A stretch of DNA of 64,000 nt, from positions 62,001-126,000 of the forward strand of contig NW_014575555.1 of NCBI RefSeq assembly GCF_000708205.1. The letters run 5' to 3'. The notes beneath the pieces are model-generated. The model made no database searches, was not told the origin of the DNA, and saw only the letters and a program-made list of their open reading frames with translations. Shown here piece by piece: positions 22,819 through 39,158 of the stretch (positions are counted from its first letter, which is position 1; each line of letters begins with the position of its first letter). The DNA comes from Mixia osmundae IAM 14324 (taxonomy: Eukaryota; Basidiomycota; Mixiomycetes; Mixiales; Mixiaceae). The position numbers were made by a program, and so were the translations under genes.

Positions 22819-25800
22819 ATGGATGAGGAGCTAGCCTACCTCCAGCCTGGCTTCAGTTCATCCTCGCTGACTGTCGCCAAGCTGAGAGGCATCCTGCTGA
22901 AGCACGATGTCGCTTTTAAAAGCAACGCAAAGAAAGCAGAACTCGTCAAGCTGTTCCAGGATCATGTCGCCTCTGCCGCCCCCGTGAGTGCATGCCATGC
23001 GACTGTCTACGATCGGCTTATGCAGTGGAGTCGTCTAGGCCTTGCTGGCGCGCTCACACGCGACAGAGCCATCAGATGCAGGCATCGAGACCTTAGCGAT
23101 GCAATCCGCTCGTCAGGCAGACTCATCCTCTCCCTTACCTTCCCCTGCACAGCCTGCTGCGAGGATCAGCACGAGCACCAAACCGCGCAATGCCAGTTCA
23201 AAGGCCTCTGCCCGCCCTGATGACGATGAGATATTTGCATCAAAATCCACGAGCGCGAGCGTCAGCAGGTCGCCCAGCAAGGGCAAGAGCACTTCTCCCA
23301 GGAAGAGTGCTGCGACGCCTGCTGCTCGCAAGTCTGTCGCAAGTGCCATACCCGGCCGTAGCCGCGTCACGACGCCCTTTCGAGCCGAGGACAACGAAGC
23401 CGAACTCGAACGTCAACTCGGTCTAGGAGGATTTGTACGTGTCGGGCACTCAAAGATGCTGGACTGGCTGATTTGCATGTGCGTGTAGCTTTCCGGGACT
23501 GCGAAGAAGCAGATGGAAAGGAGCGGATTACATTCGCCCGGTCAATCATCACCGCCCCGATTTGAGTCTCCCGCCGAGTCAAGACCCAAGGTAGTCGGTC
23601 GTGGCAATGCCCTTCGCGAGCTGTCACCCGATTCTGATTCCGACGAGCCCTCGAGCAGCGCCAAGCCCTCTGAGCGTTCTTCACGCATCTCTCGCGCCTC
23701 TTTGCCAGCCTCGGCCTCGACCAGCAACCTCAACGGCGAGAATGGACATACGACAGAGCCGCCGTCATCATCGCCTGTAAGCTCGAAGAAACGGTCTCGC
23801 AAGTCCGGCTTCTCAAATCACAACCCTTTTCAGCGAGAGACCGATGATGACACCGATGAAGATGCCGAGGAGAGGACAGTGTCTAGCAAAAAAAAGGCAA
23901 GACAACGCTCGCCTCGTCATTCAGAAGACGCGGAGTCCAATCTTCTAGCTACCTATACGCGCGGCTTGTCAGAGACTGAGGCTATGGAAGATGTCACCTT
24001 TAACACTGCCAGCGAGACACCGAGCTTCGACATGTCGCCGCCTAGCTTCAGCACCATTGGATCCAATACAGACATGAGCATGCAGAGCGCGGGCGTCTCC
24101 GCCGCCACGACGCCTCTTCCTCGCTCTCAATCAGCTCAGGCTGCCCTGGGTAGCCGCAACCCGACTCTTCTTGGGACCACAGGCAAGGATCGTCGCTCGA
24201 CATTTACTCCCCATGCACCTTCGCCATTGACCTTACACTCTCAAACGCGTGGTCCCTCGGTCTCATTTGGCAAAGCTCAGCCTGATCTCTCGTCGAACGG
24301 CTCCAGCAGCAGTCCTGCCAGAGTTTCCTCCCGCTCCCCGAAGCGAGCTAGTATGCCGGCATCGACCACGCAGGCACAGACGCAAGGTACACCGAGTTTC
24401 ATCCAGTACATGGCGCCTATCGATCAGCTCGTCAGTCCGCCGCCGGAAGAGTATGCGCGCTTTTTGAACAGCGTCAAAGGCGATACTTCTGCAAACGGCA
24501 GCAACAGCGTCAGCGCCGCTCCCGCCATTGCTGCCACGCCAGAACAGACCCTTGCGAAAGCGCGCGCTGATTCAAAGGCTCTCCAAGCTGAGGAATCTAG
24601 GCGCAAACGCATTCCACGCCCTCCCAAGCCGAGAGAGCTCATCCTTCCGAAACCGCATATCGTTCTGCCAGACCTGTTCAGACCCATCAAGCAATTTGTC
24701 CTGTCGCCTCTTTCGTATCTCTTCCTCTTTGCGACGCTCTTGACATATGGCAATTGGTACCGCAGTCAGAAGCTCGCAAAGGGTTTATGTGATACAGGCA
24801 GCGACAGCGTGGGAGGCCGACACGCGCCTTTCAGCATCGACGCAGGCACGGATCACATCGATGCAGACGGCACGCAGATCAGAGTGCTTCGGCCACGCGC
24901 GACTGCCATCCAAAGAGCTCTCGTGCCCGTCTGCACGCTCTGTCCGCTCCACGGCATCTGCCAAGATGGTCATCTGATAAGCTGTCAGAAAGGCTACGTC
25001 GCTCGCAAGAGTTCCTTCACCCTCGGTGGATTTCTGCCCATCGCGCCTGTTTGCCAGCCAGATACTGCACGTTCTGAGCGGATCGAGAGCGCGGCTAAGC
25101 TAGCTACACGACTGCTGCAGCGTCATCGTGGCGAGATCATATGCAACACTCGCATGCATCTCGCAAGTCCCTCTCCACCTCTAGGCGAGGAACGCTTCGG
25201 CACCGAAGCAGATACACTCAAAAGCGATCTCTTGCGCGTTGAGGTATGCTCGCCATTCTGCTCTGTTGCTATAGCTTAGAGATGCGCACAGACAAAGTGG
25301 TCGCCTCAGGCTTGGCAAGATGCGGTGGAAGAAGCAATCGCTCAGCTTCACCATCGTGACGGCATTCTGTCGCAGCCTGCAAAGTATGCTCATCTTGTGG
25401 ACTGATAGACCGTCCGCTGACGCGCTGGCAGTGATCGTCGCATGCTCATTGCGCGTGACGAGATTATGACACTCACGTGCCGCGCGAGACTGGCTTCGCA
25501 GCGCTTCATCTTCCGTCATAAAGGCTCTATTGCGATAGTATTGGCTTTGCTTGGCTTCTCAATCTGGGCAAAGTTCAAGTACAATCAGCGCGTGAAGACT
25601 CGAGCAGCAGTCGGTGAAATGGTAGAGACGGCGCTCGATAAGCTGCAAGATCAGCAGTATCGTTACTATCTCGATCCCAGCCTAACCCCGACCCCCTACG
25701 TCGCGCCAGCTCATCTTCGCGATGCGATCTTGTTCTCGGTCCACTCGCCTGCCTCTCGACAGGCTCAGTGGCGTCAAGTGGAGAAGATCGTCGAGGGCAA

Positions 25801-26023
25801 CGCCAATGTTCGCGTGCGAGAAGCAGAACAGCGGGGAGAGATGTTGCGCGTATGGGAATGGGTGGGCGAGATGGAGTTTGACTACGATTTCGCGGACACG
25901 AGCATGGCAAGCATGGGCGGTTCTCCAGCGGGCAGCGAACGTCGTCGAAGGCGCATCAGCATGCGCCCAAACACGCCGGCAGTGGCTGCGTCTACATCGG
26001 CGCTCTATCCGAGCTTGCCATGA
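22819..26023 (+). CDS. Inner nuclear membrane protein, HeH/LEM domain, Src1/Heh/Man1 family
   Basis: Anchors chromatin at the nuclear envelope and helps nuclear pore and envelope quality control in yeasts. Five exons encode 999 aa; introns are 22984-23038, 23435-23488, 25244-25291 and 25384-25431. An N-terminal HeH motif (residues ~8-50, SSLTVAKLRGILLKHDVAFK then AKKAELVKLF) is followed by a ~550-residue basic, Ser-rich nucleoplasmic linker. Next come a transmembrane segment (FVLSPLSYLFLFATLLTYGN), a cysteine-containing luminal segment, a second transmembrane helix (GSIAIVLALLGFSIWAKFKY) and the winged-helix MSC domain (ATSLTP-like start; QWRQVEKIVEGNANVRV; GEMLRVWEWVG). Two hydrophobic helices flanking a lumenal loop fit the family topology. 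The start codon is 157 bp from that of DBR1. Confidence 0.9.
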
Positions 26024-26065
26024 GGCAAAGGAAGACAAAGCATGTGTTGTACAACAGCTGACGAA

Positions 26066-27019
26066 TTATGAAGTAATGTTTGACGATGCTTTTGGCGCAC
26101 TCGAGATGGGCGTGCGACTCCCATCATCAGACTGGACTTGATTGTATACATGACCGCCTTCGAGCGACTGACGATGAGCAAAGTCGACGGATTCGACGCT
26201 TTCACCGTAGCCGGCACGACCGAACCGAGCATCTTTCTCGTCGTCTTCGTAGCCCGCGGTGCCAAGGCTCAGGCTCACAGAGCTCGCCCAGGGATCGTCT
26301 TCGCGTCGACCAGCACCGGCATGGCCGTTTGCGCCGCCTTGAAGGTCTAGCTCGGATGGATTGTTGGCTGCTGCGCGTTTGAGATGAGCCTGATGACCGC
26401 GTTGGTTGCCCATCTCGAAGGTGTCGTCCTCGTCGTCGCTGCCGAGCTCCTCGTGCTTGCCAGCCGCCTTGTTACCGCGTCGGCTCTGAGCTTTGCCCCC
26501 GGGTACAAAGGGTAAGTCGCGGAGAGAAGCGGGCACGAGGTTGGATCTGCCTTGCGCCCGCCTTCGTCGACGGATGAAGAACCAAGCGATGCCTGCACTG
26601 AGCAGAACGAGTGCTTGAGACGCGTCGCTGAGCGTGAGCACAGTCTGGAAGGTCAGCGCGATAGCGTACCTGCCAAGCCTGCGACGAGGCCAATGAAACC
26701 TCCCTCTGATCCTGCTACGGTAGGACCTCCATAAGTACTCTTTGGCGGCGAGGTGGCATAGCTCGTCTCGGTCCTGCACTCCACGCTCTGAGCGCCTGCC
26801 TACCTGGCCCCGTCGACCGATGAGGCGCTCGACTCACGGGTTCTTGTCTGGATCTCCTGCTGCCACTCCGCCTCGCCGGTGCAGGGCGTGAAGCTGTTCA
26901 GGTGACAGCGGCGCGGGTGCAGGCGTCGGGGCAGGCACAGGCGAGCCATAGATGGGCCGAGCGAGGCCTAGCACTCCTGCGCCTATCAACAGACTCTGTG
27001 CTGCACGCCGTCGCAGCAT
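26066..27019 (-). CDS. Single-pass membrane protein with signal peptide, unknown function
   Basis: Three exons encode 277 aa; introns are 26614-26669 and 26774-26837. The ATG at 27019 gives a signal peptide ([20 protein letters not shown]) and a short Pro/Ala-rich ectodomain. The second exon carries [20 protein letters not shown], leading into a transmembrane helix that spans the second junction ([20 protein letters not shown], then AWFF). A basic stop-transfer RRRRR and a ~170-residue hydrophilic cytosolic tail rich in Ser, Asp and Gly follow. The open frame upstream of 27019 begins at a TTG only. The architecture resembles small fungal plasma-membrane or vacuolar adaptors, but I recognise no family. 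It is divergent from the deacetylase gene, 144 bp between start codons. Confidence 0.75.
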
Positions 27020-27163
27020 CTCTTGGATCAACTCGTCGAACGGCTGCCGTGCTGCGCGGAAGCCAAAAGGAAAAAGCAGCGCGGCAGATCCAAAATTGCC
27101 ACGAGGAAGTCCGCTTTAAAGCTTGCCGGAGACGGTGACGATGCTGCAGCGGTAGAGGTTTGT

Positions 27164-29239
27164 ATGGCGATGACGGTGGCAGTGCCGTGGAGCGAGTCGG
27201 CACAAGCCAAGGCTGCCCTGCTCAACAGCAATTTCTTCTACGACAGGCGCAAAGTTCCCGCTCAGCCGTTGCCGGGCTCTCCAGTCCGTCGGGGACAGAA
27301 CAAGTCGCTCTTGCAGGCACAGAGAGACCAACAAGACTCTCAACGCTATGGCGGCTCAGCCCGTCGGAGATCAGACGCTCCCCCGGCTTCTGCAGCCCGC
27401 CCAAGCTCATTCGCTGACGGCAATCAGTCAGCCGCATCTGAGCTCGAGGGACAAGCCTGGCGTGGCGGCCAGGCGCCAACAAGGCCAGACTCGAAGAAAG
27501 CTGTCTCATACTTCTTCCCCAAGGACGTAGGCGAGTACCATTTCGGCGAGCGGCATCCCATGAAGCCACATCGTCTCACTTTGACCAATCATCTCGTCAT
27601 GGGCTACGGCCTCCACCAGAAGATGGGAGTCTACCAGCCCCGTATTGCCGACAAAGCAGAGCTTCAGACCTTTCATGATCAAGATTACATCGACTTTCTA
27701 TCGAGGTCAGTTTGTCGGCCAGGGTACGGATGAGTTGGCTTGCTCAGAGGACGCCCTTCACACAGGATAACACCCGACAACGCCAAAGAGTTCGGCAACA
27801 CACTCTCACGCTTCAACATCGGTGATGATTGTCCCATCTTTGACTCGATGTTTGACTACTGCCGCCAATACGCGGGCGCATCACTGTCCGCTGCCAGACG
27901 ACTAGCAGCAGGCACGACCGATATTGCCATCAACTGGGCCGGCGGACTGCACCATGCCAAGAAATCCGAGGCTTCCGGCTTTTGCTACGTCAACGACATC
28001 GTGCTGGGCATACTCGAATTGCTCAGAGTGCATGCCAGGGTGCTCTATATCGATATCGATATTCATCACGGCGATGGCGTCCAGGAAGCGTTCTATAATT
28101 CCAACAGAGTCCTGACAATGTCCTTCCACAAGTATTCCGAGCACTTCTTCCCCGGCACGGGTCACATGGACGAACTAGGCTCTCAACTCGGCAAATACTT
28201 CTCGCTCAATGTCCCCTTGCAGGACGGCATCGACAATGAATCCTATGTGGCACTGTTCAAGTCGATCATGGAACCCACCATCGCTACCTTTCAGCCTTCC
28301 GTGATCGTCCTGCAGTGCGGTGCAGATTCGCTGGGCTGCGATCGATTGGGCTGCTTTAACCTGTCGATTGCAGCCCATGGCGAATGCGTTCGCTTCATCA
28401 AAGCTTTCAATCTGCCATTGCTCGTTCTCGGTGGCGGGGGCTATACGATCAAGAACGTCTCCCGATGCTGGACTTATGAGACTTCGGTCTTGCTCGATGC
28501 TCACAATGACATCTCCAACGTCTTGCCAATGACTGCTTACGATGACTTCTTCGCGCCAGACTTCAAGCTTCATCCACCGCTTTCAGGCAAGATAGAGAAC
28601 CTCAACACTCGCAAGCAACTCGATCAGATCCGAGTGGGCCTGCTCGAGCGCCTACGCTTCATGCATGGCGCGCCCAGCGTGCAAATGTCAGTCATACCGC
28701 CCGAGCTTGCGCCTTGGCTCGATCAAGAGGAAGAGATAGAGGCCGCTGCTCGACAGACATCCGACGGGCGCAAGACCGACCAGCACAAGTCAGGCGAAGA
28801 CTACTTTAGCTCTCAGACCGATCAAGATCAAGCGCCCGTCACGCCAGGCGACCGGATCACGTCCGATGCTGTCGCTTTCGATGCGGCAGCATACTCGAGC
28901 TCGGCACGCTTGGCTGACACGCCCCCTTCGAGGCGGATGTCGGTGAGCAGCGTCACCTTTGCCAAGCCGGATCTGGCAGCTCAGGCGAGTCCCACCGGTG
29001 AGTCCTTCGCCGAAGCACCTTCCAAGACCTCGCGACCGCGTTCCACGGGTAAAAGGCGCAAGAAGGTCACCCTCGCCGAACCTCTGCAGGAGCAGGCAGA
29101 GCCCGTCGTTTCTGGCACGAACCAAGGAGACGACGCTGGCGATCCGTCCGAGCGTACCGATAATGCACCAGCTGCTGCAATGCGTGATGCTGACGAAGCT
29201 CAGACAGCAAGCGAGCAAGTGCGAATGCAGACTGACTAG
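27164..29239 (+). CDS. HOS2: Class I histone deacetylase, Hos2/HDAC3-like
   Basis: Zinc-dependent lysine deacetylase; in yeast Hos2 is the catalytic subunit of the Set3 complex. Two exons encode 671 aa (intron 27706-27765). After a ~110-residue variable N-terminus the catalytic domain begins with [20 protein letters not shown]. It continues through [40 protein letters not shown] (catalytic His pair), [20 protein letters not shown] (zinc Asp/His), [20 protein letters not shown] (zinc Asp) and [20 protein letters not shown]. The phrases NIGDDCPIF and [12 protein letters not shown] fit Hos2 rather than Rpd3. The C-terminal ~170 residues are a low-complexity extension. The start at ATG 27164 is chosen because the frame upstream runs only to a TTG. 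Confidence 0.92.
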
Positions 29240-30035
29240 ATTGCACGGTGTTGTTGTACTGCTCAATGTATGGTCGAGCCCGGTGGCAAACGGGGCGTCA
29301 ATGATGATCATTTACATCGGAAAGTGTGGGGTCGGCCTTTCATCATTGCTATCACGCAAAAGCTGCGACCTCTACGCTTGACCGAGCGTACCCAAGAGAT
29401 AACGCGCACTACCCACGGTGCTAGACACCACGCTCACACAGCGTATACAAGTCATCAGGCCATCCGTGTCGCTGCTTAATCACTGTGCTCAGAAGCCCCT
29501 TCTTACGCGTCTCAGCCCTCTAGGTGCGCTCACTCGAGCAACCTTGCAGGAGTTGCTCCCATCCTACGTGTAGCACGACTGACAAGTCAAGGATATCTAG
29601 GTCTATAGACGCGAAAAGACAGAAAGGAGAGCGTATATTCGGCACCGAACAGAATCGCCCTTTGCGCGAAGTCACTTCACGCATATCGTGTCACATCATA
29701 TCATGTAAGTGTGTCTTTGTGACATCCAATCTGCTCGCTCTGTTCGCGATCTCTCCTTGCCCCCTTGCCATCGCCGCGCAGGCTCGGCCAATTCTCCGCG
29801 CGCGGGCGAGGATGGGGGCAACTCCACGTGTCGACGTGTCAACTGCCTCGGCCCAAAAATTTCTTCTGCGCCGTGAAAATTCAGGCGATTGAAAGCGCAG
29901 AAAAGCACAGGAGCTGACTGACTTGCTTCCCTCTGCTCACCTCCATCGCACGGACGCTTGCGATTGATCCGCAATTGACGTTCGTTTGCTCATAAACGGA
30001 TCATCATCACGCTGGCGAGCAATAGACTAGACAAA
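29240..30035. other. Upstream region of the EF3 gene
   Basis: About 0.8 kb without a credible open frame. The last ~350 bases before the EF3 ATG are pyrimidine-rich on the plus strand, as often seen in promoters of highly expressed fungal genes. No tRNA or repeat was seen. It presumably contains the deacetylase 3' end and the EF3 promoter. Confidence 0.5.
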
Positions 30036-33000
30036 ATGTCGCCAGCACCCGTTGCTAAAACGGCGGTCTCGACGCCCGTCAAGATCGACCCCTCCACGCT
30101 CAAAGCATCCCATGCGGCACAAGCCGCAGACGATGGCAATGGTCAGTTGACCATCTTTTCAGCCTCTCCCTACTGCTGGCGCTTGTCTGCGCCACCGGTG
30201 ATGCGGAGCACTTGTCCTCGTCATAGTCGCACATGCTGATGCTTGCTCCACCTGTCTACAGCTCACAGCGAGGCCAAGATTGATATCGAAGCCATGCTCA
30301 AGGCCGACGATCGCGAACGCCGCGATGCTGCCGCGCTTGAGCTCGTCAACCTCGTTAAAGTTGAGGGACCTCAAGCTTTTGTCAGGCTCGGATTGGCCGA
30401 TGCCATCTCCAACGTTTTGGACGACAAGAAGGCATCAGTCATCGCCAAAGAGTCTGTTGCCGGCCTTATCTCAACTATGTGCGAGCAAGGCGTCGGAAAC
30501 GCCGTCGAGCCCTTCTTCTTTGAAAAGATCGCCAACGGCGTCTTCGAGCTCTTTGGTGACAAGGCTGCACCCGTCCGTGACGCTGCTGTTGCGGCAGTCA
30601 AGAGCCTCGTTCAGATCATGTCGCCATGGGCAACCTCCCTTCTGCTGCCCACCTTGCTGCATCAGCTCAAGACCGCGGGCAAATGGCAAGTCAAGACCGG
30701 ATGCCTCATCGTATGTCCTTGGTCTCGTTTGCTTCGTTTGACAAAGTAACACTCGCGCAGATCCTCGATCAGCTCGTCGTGTCAGCACCGGGCAACGTCG
30801 CAAAGGCGATGCCTACCATCGTGCCCGTCCTTGCCGAGGTCATTCACGACACCAAGAAAGAGGTCAAGATTGCCGCGCGCAGTTCGCTCACGACTGCAAC
30901 CTCACTCGTGTCCAACAAGGATATCGAAAAGTTCATCCCTGCGCTGATCAAGTGTTTGATCAACCCTGTTGAGGAAGTCCCAAAGACTGTCCAATTGCTT
31001 GGCGCGACGACCTTTGTCTCAGAGGTCGATTCTGCCACGCTATCTCTTATGGCGGGTCTGCTCGTACGTGGTCTCGACGAGAGGCCCACTGCGACGAAGC
31101 GCAAGGTCGCTGTCATCATCGACAATATGTCTAAGCTTGTCGACAACGAAGACACTGTCCGACCTTTCTTGCCAGGTCTCTTGCCCAAGCTCATCAAGAT
31201 CGAAAACAGCGTCGCAGATCCTGAAGCTCGTGGTGTCGTATCGCGCGCCATCAAGACTCTACAGGAAGTTGGCAAAGTTACAGGCGATGGCTCAGATGTC
31301 AAGCCGCCCAAGGTCTTCAAGGCCGAGCAAGCCACCGGCCATATCGTCACTGCTATCAAAGAAAAGCAGACCACATCGCAAGTCTCCGCCTCATCGCCTC
31401 TGATCGTCTACATTGGCGAGCTTGTGGCTGCGCTGGTCAACGGCAAGAACTTCGAGCAAGGCGAATGGGAGACCACTTTGACGCCCTATCTCTCGCTTTC
31501 CGTTCCCGAGGCTGCCGATGCGCAGGCGATTGCGCTTATCCTGCTCGAGAAGTGTGCTCAGGAGACTGACGAACCTGCCGAGATCTTCGCTGACGAGGAG
31601 GAAGGCGAAGATTTGTGCAACTGCACCTTCTCGCTCGCCTACGGTGCCAAGATCTTGCTCAACACTGCAACGCTACGTCTCAAGCGTGGTCACCGATACG
31701 GACTTTGCGGTCGCAATGGATCCGGCAAGTCGACGCTCATGCGCGCCATCCAGAATGGTCAAGTCGAGGGCTTCCCTAGCCCTGATGAAGTTCGTACCTT
31801 CTACGTCGAGCACGACATCGACGGATCAGAAGCCGAGATCACTGTCCTTGACTGGATTCTTGCCGATAAGCGGATCCAGGCTGACGAAGCTGCCATCAAG
31901 GAGACCCTCACTTCTGTCGGCTTCACTCCACAGCGTCAATCTGAGCCCATTGGCGCTCTTTCAGGAGGTTGGAAAATGAAGCTCGCGCTGGCACGAGCTA
32001 TCCTCTTCAAGGCTGATATCCTCCTGCTCGATGAGCCAACCAACCATCTCGATGTCCTGAACGTTGCCTGGCTGCAGGACTACCTGACGTCGCTCACTAC
32101 ATGTACCTCGATCATCGTTTCGCACGACTCGGGCTTCCTCAACTCAGTCTGCACGGACATCATCCACCTCAATCGATTCAAGATCAAGCGTTATCCTGGC
32201 AATCTTGAAGCTTTCGTCAAATTTGTGCCAGAGGCCAAGGCGTATTACGAGCTGACGGCGCTCGAAGAGTATCAGTTCAAGCTGCCTGATCCACCTCTGC
32301 TCGATGGTGTCAAGACCAAGGAGAAGTCACTGATGAAGATGCGCAAGGCCGGCTTCCAGTACCCTGGCAGCCCAGTGCAGCAGCTCTACGACATTACTCT
32401 GCAGGTCTCGCTCTCTTCGCGTGTCGCCGTGCTGGGACCAAACGGATCTGGCAAGTCCACGCTCGTCAAGCTGCTGGTCGGTGAGACGGAGCCCAACAAG
32501 GGCGGCGAGGTCTGGAAGCATCCCAACTTGGTCATCGGCTACGTTGCTCAGCATGCGTTCCACCATATTGATCAACATCTCGACAAGACACCTTTAGAGT
32601 ATTTGCTCTGGAGATATCAGACCGGCGAGGATCTCGAGGAAATGATGATGGCAAACAAGCAGCTTACAGAGGAAGACATCAAGAAGATGAAGGAAGGATC
32701 CATTGTCATCGTCGAAGGCGCCAAGCGTACAATCGACGAGATAACCAACCGAAAGAAGCTGAAGCAGTCCTTCGAATACGAAGTCTCATTCAAGGGCATG
32801 TCATCGTCCGAGAATATCTGGCTATCGCGCGACGAGCTCATCAAGCGCGGTTACGAGAAATCCATCCTGGCAATTGATTCGAGAGAAGCGCAAAAGGCAG
32901 GCATGCTCCGACCTCTCGTCCGTAAAGAGATTGAGAAGCACATGGAAGACTTTGGTCTTGAAGCTGAATTCACCTCGCACAATAGCATGCGAGGTCTGTC

Positions 33001-33541
33001 CGGTGGTCAGAAGGTCAAGGTCGTTCTTGGCGCTGCAACCTGGCGCCGTCCTCACATTGTCATTTTGGACGAGCCAACCAATTACTTGGATCGAGAGTCT
33101 CTAGCTGCGCTCATCGCTGCGCTCAAGTCATACGAAGGCGGTCTCCTAGTCATCACGTATGTCTTCCTCCCTCTTCGAATAGCCTCGCGCTGACAAAGCT
33201 GCGCTCAGACATAACAAGGACTTCTCAGAGTCGATCTGCACCGAAACGTGGGCGATGCAAAAGTGATTCCATTCTTTGCCTCTTGTAGAACGCTTTGCTG
33301 ACAGTGTCTGCAGTGGTCATCTCGTCGCTTCAGGCCACAACTGGGTCGAAGGCCAAGGTACGGGCGAGCGTATCGACAAGGCTGCCGGTGAGGAGGAGAT
33401 CAAGTACGACGCGCTCGGTAACAAGATCGAAGAGGGCAAGAAGGCGAAGAAGCTGTCCGCCTCCGAGGCTCGCAAGGCCAAGAAGGATCGCATGGCTCGC
33501 CGAAAGCGAGGAGAGGAGGTCTTCACCGACGAGGAGCTGTA
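30036..33541 (+). CDS. TEF3: Translation elongation factor 3 (ABC-F ATPase)
   Basis: Fungal ribosome-associated ATPase that releases deacylated tRNA from the E site. Five exons encode 1077 aa; introns are 30142-30261 (120 nt, the longest clear intron here), 30712-30760, 33157-33208 and 33263-33313. The N-terminal HEAT-repeat region covers roughly residues 40-360. Two ABC cassettes follow, with Walker A motifs CGRNGSGKSTLMRAI and GPNGSGKSTLVKL, signatures ALSGGWKMKLALARAI and LSGGQKVKVVLGAATW, and Walker B motifs ADILLLDEPTNHLD and PHIVILDEPTNYLD. The chromodomain-like insertion sits in the second cassette. The basic C-terminus (EGKKAKKLSASEARKAKKDR) matches the ribosome- and eEF1A-binding tail of the family. 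Length is close to the usual ~1045 aa. Confidence 0.97.
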
Positions 33542-33746
33542 GTCTACAGCATGCCATGATCAAGCTACGCTCCTTCACGCTTGATCGTCTCGTGTTTGTA
33601 CGACTGTCTAGATGCATTTGTTTCTTAGATTCGACCTCCTCCTTGTCGTCCGTCGATGGGCACGTGTCACCAAACTCATGACACGCCGACGAGATTCCTT
33701 GGGAAGCGCGACTTGCTCGCTTTTTTTTGCGTCGAGACATCAGGCG

Positions 33747-37032
<3,286 letters not shown>

Positions 37033-37216
37033 CTCATTTTTATCGCCTTTTCAAAGCTAACAGCCTACATCAGCGCCTCCGAGCAAAATAAAGACAGAGT
37101 AGACGTTGCATGGATAGACGATAAACACCCCAAAACAGCCGTCGTTGTACGTTCCCACGGCTCACTTGTACTAGCGTTGAAGCAATGCAAACCATCGATT
37201 GCCTTGCTGCGACGCC

Positions 37217-39158
37217 CTAGCTGCCCTGCTGATGGTGCAGCCAGTCCTTTGCATCTGCGCTGCGGATAAGCAGAGCTAATAGTCGCGAGGGAAAAGCACA
37301 TACACAGTCTTGTCATCTTCCAAACGCCCTTGCGTCGCTTGTCTACGCCGAGGACAGATTCGTGAATCTCTCGTAGTCGGTGGTGATACTCCAAATTATC
37401 TGCGAGGAATCTTTGCAGGTCGGTCAAGCACTCTTGGACGACGGTGTATTGCTGTGCAGGCGTGAGATTCGACACTGGTGATGCAGGTGGTACCTGTAAG
37501 CCGTTGTCGTCCGATTGCGCTGTGTCGGCGGATGGTACTGCCGTCGGCTCGACAAAGAGGGCCCTGACGTATGGCTCAGGCGCGAGGTATCTTCGCACGG
37601 TAGCCGCAAGCCGCTCGCTTTCCATCGACCGGCCCTCGTCGTAGCTCCTGATGGTGGACTTCTTTCGCTTCGGCTCGCCGATGCGTCTGCTCGAAACACC
37701 CGCAGTGAGAGTCGTGTAGCTTGACGCATTTGTCGCGGGCTTTTTGGCGCGGCTACTCCTCCGAGGTGCTGCAGGCTCCTCGTCATCGTCATCTTCGTCC
37801 TCTTCTCCCTCGTCCTCGTCGCCTGGCTCGCCCTCGGGTTGCTCACGGGCTTCTGTAGCGACAGCTCGGATTGTGGGATCGTCTGCAGTACCACCCCCGT
37901 GTGCATCGGGTCGGCCTTCTTCGGGCTGCCTTGTACGCTCTTGCGTAGGCGGAGCAGCTGACTGAGCTCGATCAGACCTGTCATCGCTAAGTGGCGTGGA
38001 CGGATCGTTCGCTGCATGGCTCGCTGCCCCATCAGTCCTGCTGATTGCTCCGTTTGTCGGCGTGGCTTCCCGTTCTGCCGCTTCGTCTGGAGTGCCTTCC
38101 AGTATGACGTCCTGCATGTCTTCGTTGTTGACGGTCACATCGTCTTCTTGATCAACCTCTTCTGCTTGCTGCCTCCGCTGCTGACGAGCTGCCTCATACG
38201 CCTGATCGTCAATATGATTATAAATTTGAGGCAGGACGTCGCCTCGTAACACGTCGCATACTCGCGTCAAAGTCTTGATCAGGGGCGAATCGGCTTCTAT
38301 GAGACCGATGACGGAGAGTGCCAGAGCGTCCAGTTGACGATTTGATTGTGCAAAAGTGCGCGCGACCGTCGGCGTTGAGACGAGGTCCAACGGTGTGAGA
38401 AGGGGAGGAGGCAGCTGGGCCTCATTCTTGGGGCGCTTTTGGGCGGTCTGGAATGACGAAGGCTCTAGTGTGCCTGTCAACCTAAAGTCGAGGCCGTCGA
38501 ATATGCTGGGATGGGACGGCGGGAGATCGTCAGCATCGGGCGAGCTGTCTTCCTCTCTGTCTGGATCGAGTCGTATGCCTTCCTGGGCGAGATAGGACTC
38601 GAGTGAGACTTTGATTCGCTTTCGTGCGCGGTCGGCAGTGACGAGGGATGCGCCTGCGATGGACTGCAGATGAGCGGGCACAGCCTTTGTTGGGCCAAAG
38701 ACGCCATAGCCGCTATCGTCGGTGAGGGGCAGATCCCACTTTTCGTTGTAAGCCCAGCCGCCCATGCGACCCATGCGATAGCTCCTTGCTAGCGGCGCTA
38801 GTTTGTGGCCACGATTGGTGACGGATGGCTTGTGCATCTGTGCGCCCCGCTCACCCTCTGACGCGTCCCGGGCAACGGCAGAGTAGTAGCAGTCTCTGTC
38901 ATTCGATGGCAGGGCACTGTCCGCCTGATGAGCACTCTGTGGGCTTGTATGATCGCATTCCACGCACGCTATGAAAGCCTGAGAATCTTCAGCTGGCTCA
39001 GGCGCAGCTTTGGCCCTCCTTTCTTGTTTGTGATCGTCCTTTTCCTTTGTCAGACTGGCAGACACTGCTTCGGGTTCGGAAAGGATGGCTCCGTTCGTGG
39101 CGGCGAGAGGCGGAGCGGGCTCAGGCTGCAGCGTTGTGATTGGGCGAGCTGCTTGCAT
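37217..39158 (-). CDS. Rxt2-like chromatin protein (putative Rpd3L component)
   Basis: Predicted 630 aa with one short intron of about 49 nt near the 3' end, which converts the end of the frame to ...MTRLYAKDWLHHQQGS. The region around residues 110-145 (VTNRGHKLAPLARSYRMGRM, then GGWAYNEKWDLPLTDDSGYG) resembles the N-terminal domain of Rxt2, a subunit of the Rpd3L deacetylase complex. Then come SLESYLAQEGIRLDPDREED and a region with the helical segment LIKTLTRVCDVLRGDVLPQI. The middle is strongly acidic (a run of Asp/Glu around residues 445-460) next to a basic SSRAKKPATN patch. The family assignment rests on one motif block recalled from memory and should be treated as tentative. Confidence 0.55.
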
